Notes: a model not told the origin generated them from the letters alone. Positions 1-5,088 are shown, counted from the first letter of the stretch. The stretch is 5,114 nucleotides of DNA from Chloroflexota bacterium (GCA_021814735.1 JAKAHX010000162.1:1-5114), one strand, 5' to 3'. Translations and numbers: made by a program.

Positions 1-52
1 GCAGGGGGTGCGCGTACAGGATCACGACGGAAATCGGGCGCTTGGCCTGCAC
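1..52 (-). CDS. Probable response regulator, N-terminal fragment (runs off the window)
   Basis: The minus strand read from a GTG at 52-50 gives MQAKRPISVVILYAHPL before the window ends. Seen: a short basic start, a hydrophobic beta-strand (ISVVIL), then the turn YAHPL. This lines up with the first strand and loop of NarL-family receiver domains, for example IRILLADDQPL in the regulator at 1281-2030. In that alignment the two acidic residues that bind magnesium are replaced by Tyr-Ala, so the domain may be an atypical receiver that is not phosphorylated in the usual way. A purine-rich stretch (minus-strand GGGAAGG, 57-63) lies four bases before the GTG and supports this start. The gene points the same way as the kinase/regulator pair but is separated from it by the insertion sequence. 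Only 17 codons are visible, so the family call rests on pattern similarity and is tentative. Confidence 0.5.
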   Translation of the reverse strand, partial: MQAKRPISVVILYAHPL

Positions 53-82
53 TCCACCTTCCCTCGGATCACGCGGACCCCG

Positions 83-98
83 GAGCCCGCTCGGGCTC
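83..98. terminator. Compact GC hairpin, possible terminator or operator
   Basis: GAGCCC (83-88) and GGGCTC (93-98) are perfect inverted repeats around a four-base loop (GCTC). If the loop is shortened to two bases, the arms extend by one more pair. Before the IS inserted, the hairpin would have been about 140 bases past the stop codon of the minus-strand response regulator. It could therefore have ended that transcript, but there is no T-run on either strand. It could equally be a protein-binding site or leader hairpin for the gene starting at 52. Confidence 0.35.
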
Positions 99-111
99 TG
101 CCGGTGCATGG

Positions 112-162
112 TGCGCCCGGCAGGGCCCACGGACCATCCCCGGGCCGGCACATCCGGGCGCA
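112..162. repeat. Long inverted repeat with 9-bp perfect arms
   Basis: TGCGCCCGG (112-120) is the exact reverse complement of CCGGGCGCA (154-162). Between them, GGCCC (124-128) pairs with GGGCC (142-146), so the 51-base segment can fold into a two-tier hairpin or cruciform. It lies 60-110 bases upstream of the minus-strand start at 52 and just outside the IS left end. Its role is unknown; leader RNA structure, operator or chance in GC-rich DNA are all possible. Confidence 0.4.
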
Positions 163-174
163 TGACGGGTCTAT

Positions 175-182
175 CGAGGGAT
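175..182. repeat. Target site duplication, left copy (CGAGGGAT)
   Basis: CGAGGGAT directly abuts the left inverted repeat and recurs at 1221-1228 beyond the right one. A preceding T is also shared (174 and 1220), so the visible repeat is 9 bp and the exact cut is ambiguous by one base. IS1595-family elements are known to make 8-bp duplications, which agrees. Confidence 0.8.
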
Positions 183-213
183 GGGGGTATCCATTTAGCT
201 CCTCCGGCCACAA
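183..213 (+). repeat. IS left terminal inverted repeat (IRL)
   Basis: Thirty-one positions beginning GGGGGTATCC and containing TTAGCTCCTCCG match the reverse complement of 1187-1217 with two mismatches. This is the expected transposase recognition end. The transposase GTG lies 10 bases inside it, so any promoter for the transposase must overlap this repeat or lie outside the element. Confidence 0.85.
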
Positions 214-222
214 GATGTAGGG

Positions 223-1176
223 GTGGAACGTGAGACGGATCGGCCGCTGGCGGGGCACGACTACCCTCGGGGCTGGGACGAGCTGCGTCGCTGGTTCCCT
301 GACGAGGCTGCCTGTCTGGCCTACCTGGAACGGTTGCGCTGGGGGACGGGGTTCGTCTGCCCCGCCTGCGGGGCGCTCGGCGAGCCCTGGCGCCAGAGCC
401 GCGGGCGGCTGACCTGTCCTGCCTGCCGGCACCAGACCACCGCGACCGCGGGCACGATCTTCGACAAGACCCGCACCCCCTTGGCTACCTGGTTCGCGGC
501 GGTCTGGTACGTGACCAACCAGAAACTCGGGGTGAGCGCGCTCGGTCTCCAGCGGGTGCTGGGGCTGGGGAGCTACCAGACCGCCTGGACCATGCTGCAC
601 AAGCTGCGCCGGGCGATGGTGCGCCCGGGAAGAGCGCGGCTCTCGGGCGAGGTGGAGGTCGACGAGACGTACGTGGGCGGCGTCGAGTCCGGCGTGCACG
701 GGCGGGAGACGTACACGAAGGCGGTCGTGGCGATCGCGGTGGAGGTGCAGGACCCGGCGGGGTTCGGCCGCGTGCGGCTCGGGCGGGTGCCCGATGTGTC
801 GGCCGCGAGCCTGGTGCCGTTCGTGTGCGCCATGGTGGCGCCGGGCTCGATCGTGCGCACCGATGGGTGGCGCGCCTACAACCAGCTCGCGACGGAGGGC
901 TACAGGCACGAGCGGACCGTGCTTCAGGCGAGCGGCGATCCTGCCCATGTCGCCATGCCCGGGGTGCACCGGGTGGCCAGCCTACTCAAGCGCTGGCTGC
1001 TCGGCACCCACCAGGGCGCGGTCCGCCCCGAGCAGCTCGACGCGTACCTGCAGGAGTTCACGTTCCGCTTCAACCGGCGGCGTTCCCGCTCCCGCGGCCT
1101 GCTCTTCTACCGGCTGCTCGAACAGGCCGTGGCCACCGATCCAGCCCCGTACGCGACCATTGCCCGGAAGCGCTGA
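223..1176 (+). CDS. IS1595-family transposase (zinc ribbon plus DDE-type domain)
   Basis: This 317-residue protein is predicted to catalyse transposition of the surrounding element. Seen in order: an N-terminal zinc ribbon with CPAC at 46-49 and CPAC at 65-68; a helical linker (about 85-135); then a catalytic core with VEVDETYVGG (Asp147), VRTDGWRAY (Asp214) and VHRVASLLKRWLLGTHQG, followed by the FRFNRR block typical of the family's C-terminus. Aligned to the classical IS1595 motif, the third acidic position is His249, followed by Lys256, giving D-D-H-K instead of D-D-E. Some IS1595 subgroups are recalled to carry Asn or His at this position, so the enzyme need not be dead. The GTG at 223 is the first usable start after an in-frame TAG at 196-198; no good ribosome binding site precedes it. 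The stop codon runs into the right-end hairpin. Length and domain order are normal for an intact member. Confidence 0.92.
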   Translation: MERETDRPLAGHDYPRGWDELRRWFPDEAACLAYLERLRWGTGFVCPACGALGEPWRQSRGRLTCPACRHQTTATAGTIFDKTRTPLATWFAAVWYVTNQKLGVSALGLQRVLGLGSYQTAWTMLHKLRRAMVRPGRARLSGEVEVDETYVGGVESGVHGRETYTKAVVAIAVEVQDPAGFGRVRLGRVPDVSAASLVPFVCAMVAPGSIVRTDGWRAYNQLATEGYRHERTVLQASGDPAHVAMPGVHRVASLLKRWLLGTHQGAVRPEQLDAYLQEFTFRFNRRRSRSRGLLFYRLLEQAVATDPAPYATIARKR

Positions 1177-1194
1177 CCACAAGATGTTGTGGTC
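1175..1194 (+). terminator. Perfect hairpin at the IS right end, overlapping the transposase stop
   Basis: GACCACAA (1175-1182) and TTGTGGTC (1187-1194) are perfect 8-bp inverted repeats around a GATG loop. The first arm begins inside the transposase TGA (1174-1176); the second forms the inner part of the right terminal repeat. The equivalent inner part of the left end does not fold this way. It could stop or block transcription leaving the IS, but there is no T-run, so the terminator label is tentative. Confidence 0.5.
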
Positions 1195-1217
1195 GGAGGA
1201 GCTAAGTGGATACCCCC
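1187..1217 (-). repeat. IS right terminal inverted repeat (IRR)
   Basis: The reverse complement of this stretch matches the left end at 183-213 with two mismatches (1193 and 1206). It ends in six C residues where the left end has five G, followed by TT before the target duplication. Confidence 0.85.
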
Positions 1218-1220
1218 CTT

Positions 1221-1228
1221 CGAGGGAT
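1221..1228. repeat. Target site duplication, right copy (CGAGGGAT)
   Basis: Identical to 175-182 on the other side of the IS; the T at 1220 also matches T174. Joining the flanks at this repeat restores the likely pre-insertion sequence, in which the 28-bp tandem repeat array ran directly into the leader of the leftmost gene. Confidence 0.8.
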
Positions 1229-1229
1229 A

Positions 1230-1303
1230 CCGTGCGAGGCGCCAGCCATGGTTCATTCCGTGCGAGGCGCCAGCCATGGTTCATCCCGTGCGACGCGCCA
1301 GCC
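1230..1303. repeat. Tandem 28-bp repeat (about 2.6 copies) reiterating the response regulator 3' end
   Basis: Copy A is 1230-1257 and copy B is 1258-1285; they differ only at the last base (T or C). A partial third copy, 1286-1303, matches the first 18 bases with one mismatch (G to C at 1293). Each unit contains GGCGCC and CCATGG. Copy B covers the stop codon of the minus-strand regulator and the partial copy C lies in its last codons, so the gene's 3' end has been duplicated into the downstream spacer. Because 28 is not a multiple of three, the copies do not preserve the reading frame. Slipped-strand or unequal duplication is the simplest origin (inference). Confidence 0.85.
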
Positions 1304-2030
1304 CCTGCCGCACCACGTACGCGGCGGCCTGGATCCGGTTCTCGAGCTGCAGCTTCTCCAGCGCGTTGTGCACGTGGTTCTTGACGGTGCCCTCGGTGAT
1401 GGAGAGCCGGGCGCCGATCTCCTTGTTCGAGAGGCCGTCCGCCACCAGCCGGAGGATCTCGAGTTCCCGCCGGGTGAGCCCAGGTTCGGCAGGGTCGTCG
1501 GTGACGACCGTCCGGAGCCGTGCCGATGGCAACGGGTCCCCGGACGTCTCCCGAGCGCCGCCGCGCTGCCCCATGCGGAACTCCGCGAGCAGGCGTCCCG
1601 CGATGGCCGGCGACAGCGGCGTCTCGTCCCGCATGACCGCCCGCAGCAGGTCGTAGAGCTGGTCCGGCCGGAGGTCCTTCAGCAGGTATCCATGCGCCCC
1701 GTACCGGATCGCGTCGAACAGGTGATCATCCGAGTCGGAGACGGTCAGCATCACAACCTTGATCCCGGGCAGCTGCTCGCGGATCAGGCGCACCGCCTCA
1801 ACCCCATCCATGACCGGCATCTGCACGTCCAGCACCACCATGTCCGGCCGCAGCTCGTGCGCCTTCTCCACGGCCTCCAGGCCGTTCTCCGCCTCGCCCA
1901 CCACCGTCAGCTCGGGCTGCTCGGCGATGAGGGTGGCGATGGCGCGCCGGAAGAGCGGCTGATCGTCCGCCAGCAGGATCCGGATGGGCGACCCGGGCTT
2001 CGGGCCCGGGTGCATGGCGTCAATCTGCAT
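1281..2030 (-). CDS. NarL/FixJ-family response regulator (receiver plus LuxR-type HTH)
   Basis: This 249-residue protein is a cytoplasmic DNA-binding regulator predicted to be phosphorylated by the kinase encoded just upstream. Receiver domain, about residues 16-130: acidic pair Asp22-Asp23 in LLADDQPLF, phosphoacceptor Asp68 in VVLDVQMPVMDG, conserved Thr96 and Lys118 in GYLLKDL. All key residues are present. A charged linker (about 152-184), longer than usual, precedes the LuxR-type helix-turn-helix at 185-249, with LTRRELEILRLVADGLSNKEI and the recognition helix region TEGTVKNHVHNAL. The ATG at 2030 is chosen because a perfect GGAGGT (minus strand, 2036-2041) precedes it by five bases; a second in-frame ATG at 2015 has no comparable site. 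The start overlaps the kinase 3' end by 11 nt, so translation is probably coupled. A longer open frame reaching 2255 is shadow inside the kinase gene. The C-terminal codons lie within a tandem repeat array. Confidence 0.95.
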   Translation of the reverse strand: MQIDAMHPGPKPGSPIRILLADDQPLFRRAIATLIAEQPELTVVGEAENGLEAVEKAHELRPDMVVLDVQMPVMDGVEAVRLIREQLPGIKVVMLTVSDSDDHLFDAIRYGAHGYLLKDLRPDQLYDLLRAVMRDETPLSPAIAGRLLAEFRMGQRGGARETSGDPLPSARLRTVVTDDPAEPGLTRRELEILRLVADGLSNKEIGARLSITEGTVKNHVHNALEKLQLENRIQAAAYVVRQGLARRTG

Positions 2031-3834
2031 CGCCGACCTCCACCAGCGGCCGGGCCGGCGTGCGCACCCGCGGCACGTGCGCGACAACGCGCGTGCCGCG
2101 GCCCGGCTCCGAGTCGATCGAGAGACTGCCTCCCACGAGGCCCATCCGCTCGCGCATGGTCTGGAGCCCGAAACGGGCCCCGTCGAGCAGGGTCGCGGTG
2201 ACGTCGAACCCGTGGCCCGCGTCCTCGATCGAGAAGGCCACGCTCGCCTCGTCACCCTCGACCCGCACGATGGCGGACCCGGTTCGCGCGTGCTTGCGCA
2301 CGTTGGCCAGCGCCTCCTGGATGACGCGGATCACCTGTACCTCCGCGTCCGGCGTGATGGCCAGCTCGTCGCGAAGGCTGGTCTCGAGCGTTGCCCGGAC
2401 ACCGGACTGGCGGCTGAACTTGTCGAGATACGCGCGCAGGCTCTCCAGCAGGCCTCGATCGGCCCGACTGGATTCGCGCAGCCCCAGGATCGCCTCGCGA
2501 ACGTCGCGGTAGCCGTCCTCGGCGAGGTCGGCCAGGCTGGTCAGCTCGGCGGCCGCGTCGGGCGCGTCGATGCCGCCGAGCTTCGAGGCGAGGGCCCGCA
2601 GGCGCAGATGGGTGGTACCCAGGACCTGCGCGAGGCTGTCGTGCATCTCGCGGGCGATCCGGTCACGCTCCGCGAGGATCGCGCCCTGGCGCTCGGCCTC
2701 GCGCATCCGTGCGCTGGTGACGGCGATGGCTGCGAGCTCGGCCAGCGTCTGGAGATAGCCGCGCTCGCGACCGCCGAAGGGGAACTGCCCCGACCGCGCG
2801 ACCCAGAGCTCCCCCAGCGCACCCTCGGGCCCGGAAAGCGTGCCGCGGGCGCTGGCCACGTCCCGGAGTCGATCGTCGCCCGGCGGCGCGGGCGAGCCAT
2901 CGTCGGGCTCGATGAGGGGGCCACCGCCGAGGCGTATCAACGCCGCCCCGTCGGGGAGCAGGCTCACGCCGCCCGCCGAGGCGGGCTGCAGGAGGGAGGC
3001 CGACACCGGGTGCAGGCGGACCAGGACATCGTCGGCACCGAGCATCTCCTGTGCGTGGCGCGCGACTGCGCCCAGCACGTCCGCCAGCGGCTTCTGGCTG
3101 GAGATGCGCAGCAGGATGTCATAGAGCGCGTGCCCCTCGGCCTTGCGACGCTGGAGGTCGCGGACGAGCTGGCCGATCTGGATGGAGCACGCCAGCTGAT
3201 GCCCGATGTTCTGGAGCGTCGCGGAGGCGAGGAGATCGGGCTCATCAACCCCCTCCGGCAGGTGGAGCCGCAGGCGCCCCACGATCGTCTGGCCCCGGGT
3301 CAGCGGGATGTCGAGCAGGTGCGGCTGGTCCGACCCCATCGCGGTCACCGACGCATGTGGGGCCAGGACGAGCTCGCGCTCGAGCCCGGTCTCCGGCTGA
3401 CCGTCATGCGCGAAGACCACCACCGAGGCGCCGGTGGCCCCGGTCCGGTCCACGACGGCCCGGAGTGCCGCATCGAGGATCGACTCCACGCCCAGCTCGC
3501 CCTGGATCGCGGTTGCCACGGCGTTGATCGCGGTCAGCTCGCGGTTCTGGCGGATGATCCGCCGTTCCGTCTGGCGGACCAGGCGGAAGATGCCGACCGC
3601 GAACGCCACGATGCCGATCGCCATCACCGTGGCGATGGCCACGTGCTCGGCCCGATGCAGCGGGTCGTTCTCGATCACCACGAAGCGGAACGACTCGACC
3701 AGGGCCAGGAAGAGGATGGGCAGCCCGATGCCCAGCCAAGTCAGGCGGCGGAATTCGGCCGTGGCTCCGCCGTCGCGGCCGTCCCGGTCCAGGGGCGTGC
3801 GGCGATGATCCTCGCGGCTGGCGGCCGTGGGCAC
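2020..3834 (-). CDS. Membrane sensor histidine kinase, two GAF-like domains, HisKA_3/HATPase_c
   Basis: This 604-residue protein senses a signal and phosphorylates its partner regulator. In order: a short charged N-terminus; two membrane helices (about 31-54 and 65-84) with only a brief outside loop; a probable coiled coil (85-105); a first GAF-like domain (about 102-230); a second, more diverged GAF-like region (about 231-385); the HisKA_3 dimerisation helix with AREMHDSLAQVL, where His398 is the phosphorylated residue; and an ATPase domain with an N box (EALANVRKHA, Asn511), DAGHGFD (about 538) and GLQTMRERMG (about 556). With almost no extracytoplasmic part, sensing should occur at the membrane or in the cytoplasm. 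Only one cysteine is seen (Cys216), so an iron-sulphur sensor of the NreB type is unlikely; the ligand is unknown. The GTG start at 3834 is preceded by GGGAGG (minus strand, 3840-3845) at five bases. The open frame extends further upstream, but that part is low-complexity Arg/Pro/Gly sequence and probably not translated. Confidence 0.93.
   Translation of the reverse strand: MPTAASREDHRRTPLDRDGRDGGATAEFRRLTWLGIGLPILFLALVESFRFVVIENDPLHRAEHVAIATVMAIGIVAFAVGIFRLVRQTERRIIRQNRELTAINAVATAIQGELGVESILDAALRAVVDRTGATGASVVVFAHDGQPETGLERELVLAPHASVTAMGSDQPHLLDIPLTRGQTIVGRLRLHLPEGVDEPDLLASATLQNIGHQLACSIQIGQLVRDLQRRKAEGHALYDILLRISSQKPLADVLGAVARHAQEMLGADDVLVRLHPVSASLLQPASAGGVSLLPDGAALIRLGGGPLIEPDDGSPAPPGDDRLRDVASARGTLSGPEGALGELWVARSGQFPFGGRERGYLQTLAELAAIAVTSARMREAERQGAILAERDRIAREMHDSLAQVLGTTHLRLRALASKLGGIDAPDAAAELTSLADLAEDGYRDVREAILGLRESSRADRGLLESLRAYLDKFSRQSGVRATLETSLRDELAITPDAEVQVIRVIQEALANVRKHARTGSAIVRVEGDEASVAFSIEDAGHGFDVTATLLDGARFGLQTMRERMGLVGGSLSIDSEPGRGTRVVAHVPRVRTPARPLVEVGDAD
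2036..2041 (-). promoter_or_regulatory. Ribosome binding site of the response regulator
   Basis: Minus-strand GGAGGT, five bases before the ATG at 2030. It lies inside the last codons of the kinase gene and decides between the two candidate ATG codons (2030 and 2015). Confidence 0.8.
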
Positions 3835-3839
3835 GTGAG

Positions 3840-3845
3840 CCTCCC
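3840..3845 (-). promoter_or_regulatory. Ribosome binding site of the sensor kinase
   Basis: Minus-strand GGGAGG, five bases before the GTG at 3834. It is the reason for choosing a GTG start rather than extending the frame upstream toward 4179. Confidence 0.7.
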
Positions 3846-3876
3846 GTCTCACGCGCCGGAGGTACGGCGCAGCGGC

Positions 3877-3901
3877 CCGCGGCCGATGAACGCGGCCGCG
3901 G
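3877..3901. repeat. Inverted repeat with 9-bp arms upstream of the kinase
   Basis: CCGCGGCCG (3877-3885) and CGGCCGCGG (3893-3901) are exact reverse complements around a 7-base spacer (ATGAACG). It sits about 45-65 bases upstream of the kinase GTG, a position suited to an operator or leader hairpin. All arm bases are G or C, so chance occurrence in this composition is a real alternative. Confidence 0.4.
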
Positions 3902-3914
3902 CCGGGTCGCCCTT

Positions 3915-3924
3915 CCGACGTCGG
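3915..3924. promoter_or_regulatory. Perfect palindrome CCGACGTCGG, candidate operator
   Basis: A 10-bp dyad with no spacer in the middle of the divergent region, of the symmetry expected for a dimeric regulator such as a LuxR-type protein. It does not match any binding motif I can name with confidence, and 10-bp GC-rich palindromes also arise by chance. Confidence 0.3.
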
Positions 3925-4073
3925 TCGCGGGCGAGGATACAGGCCACGGAGGGCGACGACGGAGTGACGGTCGGCCCGGTCATGGGGGCCATCCGTCGCC
4001 ACGCTCGCCTGTCGGTCGGCGGTATGCAGCGGTGGCCCGTGCACCGTAGCGTCACCGGAGCGAAGGGCGCCCC

Positions 4074-4092
4074 TCCTGCCGGGCTGGCAGGA
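4074..4092 (+). promoter_or_regulatory. Hairpin just before the cytochrome operon ribosome binding site
   Basis: TCCTGCC (4074-4080) pairs perfectly with GGCAGGA (4086-4092) around a five-base loop (GGGCT). It ends three bases before the GAGGA at 4095-4099 that serves the GTG at 4107. A hairpin here in the mRNA leader could affect access to the ribosome binding site; it could also be a DNA operator. Confidence 0.4.
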
Positions 4093-4106
4093 TCGAGGAA
4101 CACACC

Positions 4107-4418
4107 GTGGACAGCATCGGTGTGCAGGTTGGCGTCCTGCTCGCGATCCTCCTCCTGCTGGAGCGCCTGGTCGCCGCACGCCGGCATGACGGACGAGGCG
4201 GGGCAGCAGCCCTGCTCACCTGGTTCGTGCTGACCTCGGCCGTGCTCTGGTGCGGGGGCCTCCTCGCCTTCGCCGCGGTGCACGCCCTGCTCTTCGCGCT
4301 GGGATCCGATGCGGCAATGGCCGGCGCCGTGTTGTGCGCGCTCCTGCTGCTCGCCACGCCGTTCGCGATGGCCCTGGTGGTTCGGCACAGCGTGCGCCAG
4401 GGACCCTCGGGCGGCTGA
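4107..4418 (+). CDS. Small three-helix membrane protein of unknown function
   Basis: I do not recognise a family for this 103-residue protein. It is mostly hydrophobic, with three predicted membrane helices at about 4-22, 34-62 (long, containing Trp48, Cys49 and His59) and 69-92, joined by a short Arg/His-rich loop (23-32). By the positive-inside rule, loop 23-32 and the C-terminal tail (Arg93, His94, Arg97) compete for the cytoplasmic side, so the topology is unclear. The GTG start is preceded by GAGGA (4095-4099) at seven bases. The gene ends only seven bases before the cytochrome ATG, so the two are almost certainly co-transcribed. That context suggests a membrane partner or assembly helper for the cytochrome, possibly on the quinone side, but no catalytic or haem-binding motif proves this. 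Confidence 0.75.
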   Translation: MDSIGVQVGVLLAILLLLERLVAARRHDGRGGAAALLTWFVLTSAVLWCGGLLAFAAVHALLFALGSDAAMAGAVLCALLLLATPFAMALVVRHSVRQGPSGG

Positions 4419-4425
4419 TGGTGCC

Positions 4426-5088
4426 ATGAGCGAAACGGGACCAGGGGCCGGCGACCGGATCGCCGCCGGTGGCCGCCGGAGGACAGTCGCGCGCGCGGTG
4501 CGTGCCGCCGCCGGGGTCGCGCTGGCGGTCGTGCTCGGGTCGCTGGCCGTGGGTGGCGTGGCGTTCGCCGCCAGCACCTTCCACCAGGCATACGGGGCCC
4601 CGCACATCGCCGTCGACACGCAGGCATGGGCGCTGCGCAGCCCCACGTACGCCCGGTCGGCCTGCCTCGCGTGCCATGCCGGACCGGCGACAGCGCTCCG
4701 CTCGGGCGCACATGCCGCCGTCCTGTGCCAGGCATGTCATCCGCCCACGGTGGCCCATCCGGGGACGGTGCGCGGCGTCGTGACCCACCTGCCCATCCCG
4801 ACCGGCGCCCTGTGCGTGACCTGCCATGGCACGACCGCCGGCCGGCAGCCCGGGTTCCCGCAGGTCGATCCCGCCACCCACTATGCGGGAGCCGCATGCC
4901 TGGACTGTCATGACGCGCACACGGCGGCCGCCGCGCGGCCCCCGGAGGTGACGCATCCGCTCGCGGACCTGCCCGCCTGCACCGTCTGTCACGCCGCCGG
5001 CGGGCTGGCGCCATGGCCGGCCACCCACCGGCCCACCCGGGACGACGTGTGCCTCGCCTGCCACCGAGCCGGAGCGAACCCACGATGA
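4426..5088 (+). CDS. Membrane-anchored hexahaem c-type cytochrome
   Basis: This 220-residue protein is predicted to carry six covalently bound haems and transfer electrons on the outer face of the cytoplasmic membrane. Six CxxCH motifs are visible: CLACH (80-84), CQACH (101-105), CVTCH (130-134), CLDCH (158-162), CTVCH (185-189) and CLACH (209-213). At least nine other histidines (53, 60, 96, 111, 121, 152, 165, 177, 201) are available as distal ligands, allowing bis-His coordination. The N-terminus has an Arg-rich segment (17-26) followed by one hydrophobic helix (about 27-49), either a signal anchor or a cleavable signal peptide ending near AFAAS. The ATG at 4426 gives a sensible export signal; upstream codons in this frame lie within the preceding gene. 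The ribosome binding site is weak, consistent with coupling to that gene. The protein resembles small multihaem carriers of the NapC/NrfH and cytochrome c3-like kind in general design, but I cannot assign a subfamily or substrate. Confidence 0.9.
   Translation: MSETGPGAGDRIAAGGRRRTVARAVRAAAGVALAVVLGSLAVGGVAFAASTFHQAYGAPHIAVDTQAWALRSPTYARSACLACHAGPATALRSGAHAAVLCQACHPPTVAHPGTVRGVVTHLPIPTGALCVTCHGTTAGRQPGFPQVDPATHYAGAACLDCHDAHTAAAARPPEVTHPLADLPACTVCHAAGGLAPWPATHRPTRDDVCLACHRAGANPR

Larger units (their letters stand above)
53..174. promoter_or_regulatory. Leader/promoter region of the leftmost gene, rich in inverted repeats
   Basis: No convincing gene lies here; open frames on both strands are short or are shadows of neighbouring frames. 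The segment must hold the 5' region of the minus-strand gene starting at 52. Two inverted repeats stand out and are listed separately: GAGCCC/GGGCTC at 83-98 and TGCGCCCGG/CCGGGCGCA at 112-162. No clear -10/-35 pair was recognised, as is common in very GC-rich DNA. Confidence 0.45.
183..1220 (+). mobile_element. Complete IS1595-family insertion sequence
   Basis: The element is about 1.04 kb with one intact transposase gene, near-matching ends and a flanking target duplication. The left end (183-213, beginning GGGGGTATCC) is the reverse complement of 1187-1217, with mismatches only at 194/1206 and 207/1193 across 31 positions. The last three bases before the right duplication (1218-1220, CTT) have no partner at the left end, so the right boundary could be drawn at 1217-1220. 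If the shared T belongs to the duplication, the element is 182-1219 or 183-1219. Transposase family, length, terminal repeats and 8-bp duplication all fit IS1595. Intact ends, an intact gene and an unmutated duplication suggest a fairly recent insertion (inference). No passenger gene is present. Confidence 0.88.
3835..4106. promoter_or_regulatory. Divergent intergenic region between kinase and cytochrome operon
   Basis: These 272 bases separate the minus-strand kinase start from the plus-strand membrane-protein start, so promoters for both operons should lie here. No standard -35/-10 pair was recognised with confidence. Visible structure includes CCGCGGCCG/CGGCCGCGG (3877-3901), the perfect palindrome CCGACGTCGG (3915-3924) and TCCTGCC/GGCAGGA (4074-4092). 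The region is the natural place for the response regulator to bind if it controls its own operon, the cytochrome genes, or both (inference). Confidence 0.6.

Noticed and set aside
83..98. A standard Rho-independent terminator
   Set aside because: The hairpin is strong but no T-run follows on either strand, so the classical definition is not met; it is kept only as a tentative structure.
22..969. A 315-codon open frame on the minus strand opposite the transposase
   Set aside because: It crosses the IS boundary and the target duplication, is rich in His/Arg/Pro without domains, and is antisense to a clear transposase.
1230..1303. The tandem repeats as a CRISPR array
   Set aside because: The copies are directly adjacent with no unique spacers, number fewer than three and overlap a coding sequence.
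1206..2201. A 331-codon plus-strand frame opposite the response regulator
   Set aside because: It starts inside the IS end, runs through the tandem repeats and is the mirror of a well-supported regulator; composition looks like a shadow.
3835..4179. N-terminal extension of the sensor kinase to an upstream ATG
   Set aside because: The extra 115 codons are low-complexity Arg/Pro/Gly sequence, would overlap the divergent membrane-protein gene, and a GTG with a strong GGGAGG site gives a normal kinase start.
1984..4233. A 749-codon open frame on the plus strand opposite the sensor kinase
   Set aside because: It lies antisense to a kinase with all expected motifs, shows no recognisable domain and has the Arg/Ala/Gly/Asp-rich composition typical of shadow frames in high-GC DNA.
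4052..5083. Minus-strand frames of 343 and 282 codons across the cytochrome operon
   Set aside because: They are antisense to six CxxCH motifs in one frame and to a helix-rich membrane protein, and show only Arg/Gly-rich sequence with no domains.
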